Shown here piece by piece: positions 62,747 through 64,000 of a stretch of DNA of 64,000 nucleotides. The stretch is from Kutzneria sp. CA-103260 (lineage in GTDB: Bacteria > Actinomycetota > Actinomycetes > Mycobacteriales > Pseudonocardiaceae). The translations under genes were made by a program, and so were the position numbers. Below the pieces are notes generated by a model, which worked only from the letters and a program-made list of their open reading frames with translations, was not told the origin of the DNA and searched no databases. Each line of letters starts with the position of its first letter. The stretch's first letter is position 1. The DNA is taken from assembly GCF_018263855.1 (NCBI RefSeq), contig NZ_CP073318.1, positions 1,488,001 to 1,552,000 on the forward strand, read 5' to 3'.

Positions 62747-63135
62747 GACAGCACCCCGATCGCGTTGATCTCGATGAGGTATTCCTTGTTGACGAAGCCG
62801 GAGACCTCGACCATGGTGGAGGCTGGGGCGCTGCCCGTGAAGTACTGCCGCCGCACAGCGTGAATGGCCTCGAAGTCGTTGATGTCCCGGACGTACACGT
62901 CGACCCGGGCGAGGTCGTCGAGCGTGCCGCCGGCGGCCTCGATGGCCGCCTTGAGGTTCTGGCACACCTGATGGGTCTGGGCCGTGATGTCCCCGACGCC
63001 GGTGACGCCACCCTCGGCATTGCGCGCGGTCATGCCGGAGATGAACACCAGCCGCCCGGGCTCGGCGACCGTTGCCTGGGCGAAGTGCCCGTTGGGGACG
63101 GCCAGCGCCGGGGACACGATCTCGTTCTTGGGCAT
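62743..63135 (-). CDS. RidA family enamine/imine deaminase
   Basis: A 130-residue YjgF/YER057c/UK114 protein. GAGGA precedes ATG 63135. GRLVFISGMTARNAEGGV, TLDDLARVDVYVRDINDF and the catalytic-site Arg in the RxxY/ARxxVEVSGF region (STMVEVSGFVNKEYLIEINA) are seen. RidA hydrolyses enamines released by PLP enzymes or from aminomuconate in aromatic catabolism. It lies between a cupin and FAH genes, fitting a ring-cleavage pathway. Confidence 0.9.
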   Translation of the reverse strand: MPKNEIVSPALAVPNGHFAQATVAEPGRLVFISGMTARNAEGGVTGVGDITAQTHQVCQNLKAAIEAAGGTLDDLARVDVYVRDINDFEAIHAVRRQYFTGSAPASTMVEVSGFVNKEYLIEINAIGVLS

Positions 63136-63146
63136 GGGCTTCCTCG

Positions 63147-63620
63147 TCAGCGAGCGTCGTCGGGGCTGGTGTACCAGTCGGGCTGGGTCGGGTAGTGCGG
63201 GCCGTCGTAGATCTCCAGCAGCACGGTCTCCTCCTCGGCCCGGGTCGGGCCGTGCATGCTGCCCTTGGGATTCCAGTAGAACGAGCCCTCGGTCAGCGTC
63301 AGCCCGGTCGGCACGTAGGTGTAGCGGCCCCGAAGGCAGAACATGAACTGGTTGGACGCGTGCGCGTGCCGGGACGGAATTCCCGACCCCGGCCGGAATC
63401 GCACCAGCGCGATCGAGGCGCCGGTGACGTCGTCCCGCCACAGCATCTTGTGCGACAACCCGGCCAGGGTCTTGTCCACCCAGCCGAGGTCCTTGGTCTG
63501 CAACAGGATCTCCCGGAACCGGCCCAGCACCTCGCCGCCCGGCCCGGTCTCGGTGTGCTCGCGGGCCTGGTCCGGCGCCTCGCCGGAATAGGCCGCCGGC
63601 TCGGACAGATTGATGTTCAT
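63147..63620 (-). CDS. Single-domain cupin, putative metal dioxygenase
   Basis: A 157-residue protein. The cupin 1 motif has GIPSRHAHASNQFMFCLRGRY (positions ~76-96) and cupin 2 has GSMHGPTRAEEE, giving a His-rich metal site. Size and context suit a ring-cleaving or 3-hydroxyanthranilate-type dioxygenase, though identity is not proven. It starts inside the stop of the next upstream gene (ATGA) and leads into RidA 11 bp downstream. Confidence 0.82.
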   Translation of the reverse strand: MNINLSEPAAYSGEAPDQAREHTETGPGGEVLGRFREILLQTKDLGWVDKTLAGLSHKMLWRDDVTGASIALVRFRPGSGIPSRHAHASNQFMFCLRGRYTYVPTGLTLTEGSFYWNPKGSMHGPTRAEEETVLLEIYDGPHYPTQPDWYTSPDDAR

Positions 63621-64000
63621 CGGCGCTCCCCGAGATAGGTCAGCTCGATCAGTCGATCCGGTGCGATGAGCACGAAGTGCCGGCCGGACAGGGCCAGCGG
63701 CTCGCCGGGCGTCGGATCGACGGCGTAGACCCGGACCTCGTCGCTGTCGAACACGAGCGGCAGCCCCGGCAGCGGCGCGGCCGGCGAACCGGGCCTCACG
63801 TCCTTGCTCGCCTCCTCGCCGAGGTCCTTGAGTTCGACGAGTCGGTTGCGGTACAGACGATCGCCGTCGTTGGTCAGCATGTGCACGGGCGACGGCGGCC
63901 GGAACACGACGCCGCCCGGCTTCTCCTCCAGGAACCGGGGCGGATCGCCATTGAGCCAGTCCATGTGGCACGGCGAGGATTCCAGGTTCAGCACCAGATA
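63617..64000 (-). CDS. Cupin-like protein, 5' part beyond the window
   Basis: The C-terminal 127 residues run open to the right edge with no start codon needed inside the window. The visible sequence has a CHMDWLNGDPPRFLEEKPGG segment, VRVYAVDPTPGEP and SGRHFVLIAPDRL, which suggest a beta-barrel of cupin or phytanoyl type, but no family is certain. It overlaps the downstream cupin by 4 bp and so belongs to the same operon. Confidence 0.6.
   Translation of the reverse strand, partial: YLVLNLESSPCHMDWLNGDPPRFLEEKPGGVVFRPPSPVHMLTNDGDRLYRNRLVELKDLGEEASKDVRPGSPAAPLPGLPLVFDSDEVRVYAVDPTPGEPLALSGRHFVLIAPDRLIELTYLGERR

Overview
The window reads as a piece of a high-GC actinomycete chromosome, most likely from the order Pseudonocardiales (a Kutzneria- or Amycolatopsis-type organism). 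The evidence is dense high-GC coding, many GTG starts, several genes with a -10-like hexamer 6-8 nt before the start codon (leaderless transcription), a SARP/BTAD-AAA regulator, an F420-type LLM enzyme, GH6/GH9 cellulases, a carboxylic acid reductase, a DUF222/HNH gene and many one-component regulators. No rRNA, tRNA, CRISPR array, transposase or phage module is visible. The genus is an inference.

Layout. 1-1.3 kb: a kinase-like gene cut by the left edge that lacks key catalytic residues, and a small membrane protein. 1.4-4.3 kb: a DUF2848 hydrolase divergent from an MFS/MHS transporter, then an alpha/beta hydrolase. 4.35-7.9 kb: a 19-bp palindrome matching the rifamycin-associated element (RAE), an MGT-type glycosyltransferase (probable rifamycin glycosyltransferase) and a HelD/HelR RNA-polymerase-protecting motor; this is read as an inducible rifamycin-resistance module. 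8.1-11.1 kb: a two-sensor/one-regulator signalling operon. 11-15.9 kb: an IclR-controlled membrane protein plus amidohydrolase-type decarboxylase, and a TetR/SDR pair.

15.9-23.9 kb: one co-directional, largely overlapping operon: GntR regulator, enolase-superfamily enzyme, ABC sugar importer (lipoprotein and two permeases, no ATPase) and a large secreted beta-helix/discoidin protein. This is a plant- or microbial-polysaccharide utilisation locus. 24.2-32.9 kb: a DUF222/HNH gene, a secreted cupin, a beta-helix-repeat membrane protein, a carboxylic acid reductase and a methyltransferase. 33-40.1 kb: a second carbohydrate locus with a DeoR-HTH/LacI-sensor hybrid regulator, a D-2-hydroxyacid dehydrogenase, a DUF2264 protein, and secreted GH9 and GH6 enzymes. 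The same 14-bp operator-like motif lies upstream of the regulator and upstream of the enzyme operon.

40-51.3 kb: mixed housekeeping and secondary genes (epoxide hydrolase, F420-type LLM enzyme, esterase, LysR/EamA pair, APC permease, amidase, SARP-family regulator). 51.3-55.4 kb: glyoxalase, SDR, HxlR/NTF2-like pair, and a thiol-peroxidase locus in which an XRE-OsmC fusion diverges from an OsmC gene coupled to a bicupin gene. 55.4-64 kb: a probable small-molecule pathway: AraC regulator, kynureninase-like PLP enzyme, amino-acid permease and PrnB-like heme enzyme (coupled by 4-bp overlaps), then an XRE-cupin regulator divergent from a capreomycidine-synthase-like aminotransferase, then a convergent operon of FAH-fold hydrolase, RidA, cupin and a second cupin-like protein running off the right edge. 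This last region is the best candidate for an undescribed system, probably acting on tryptophan or a related amino acid.
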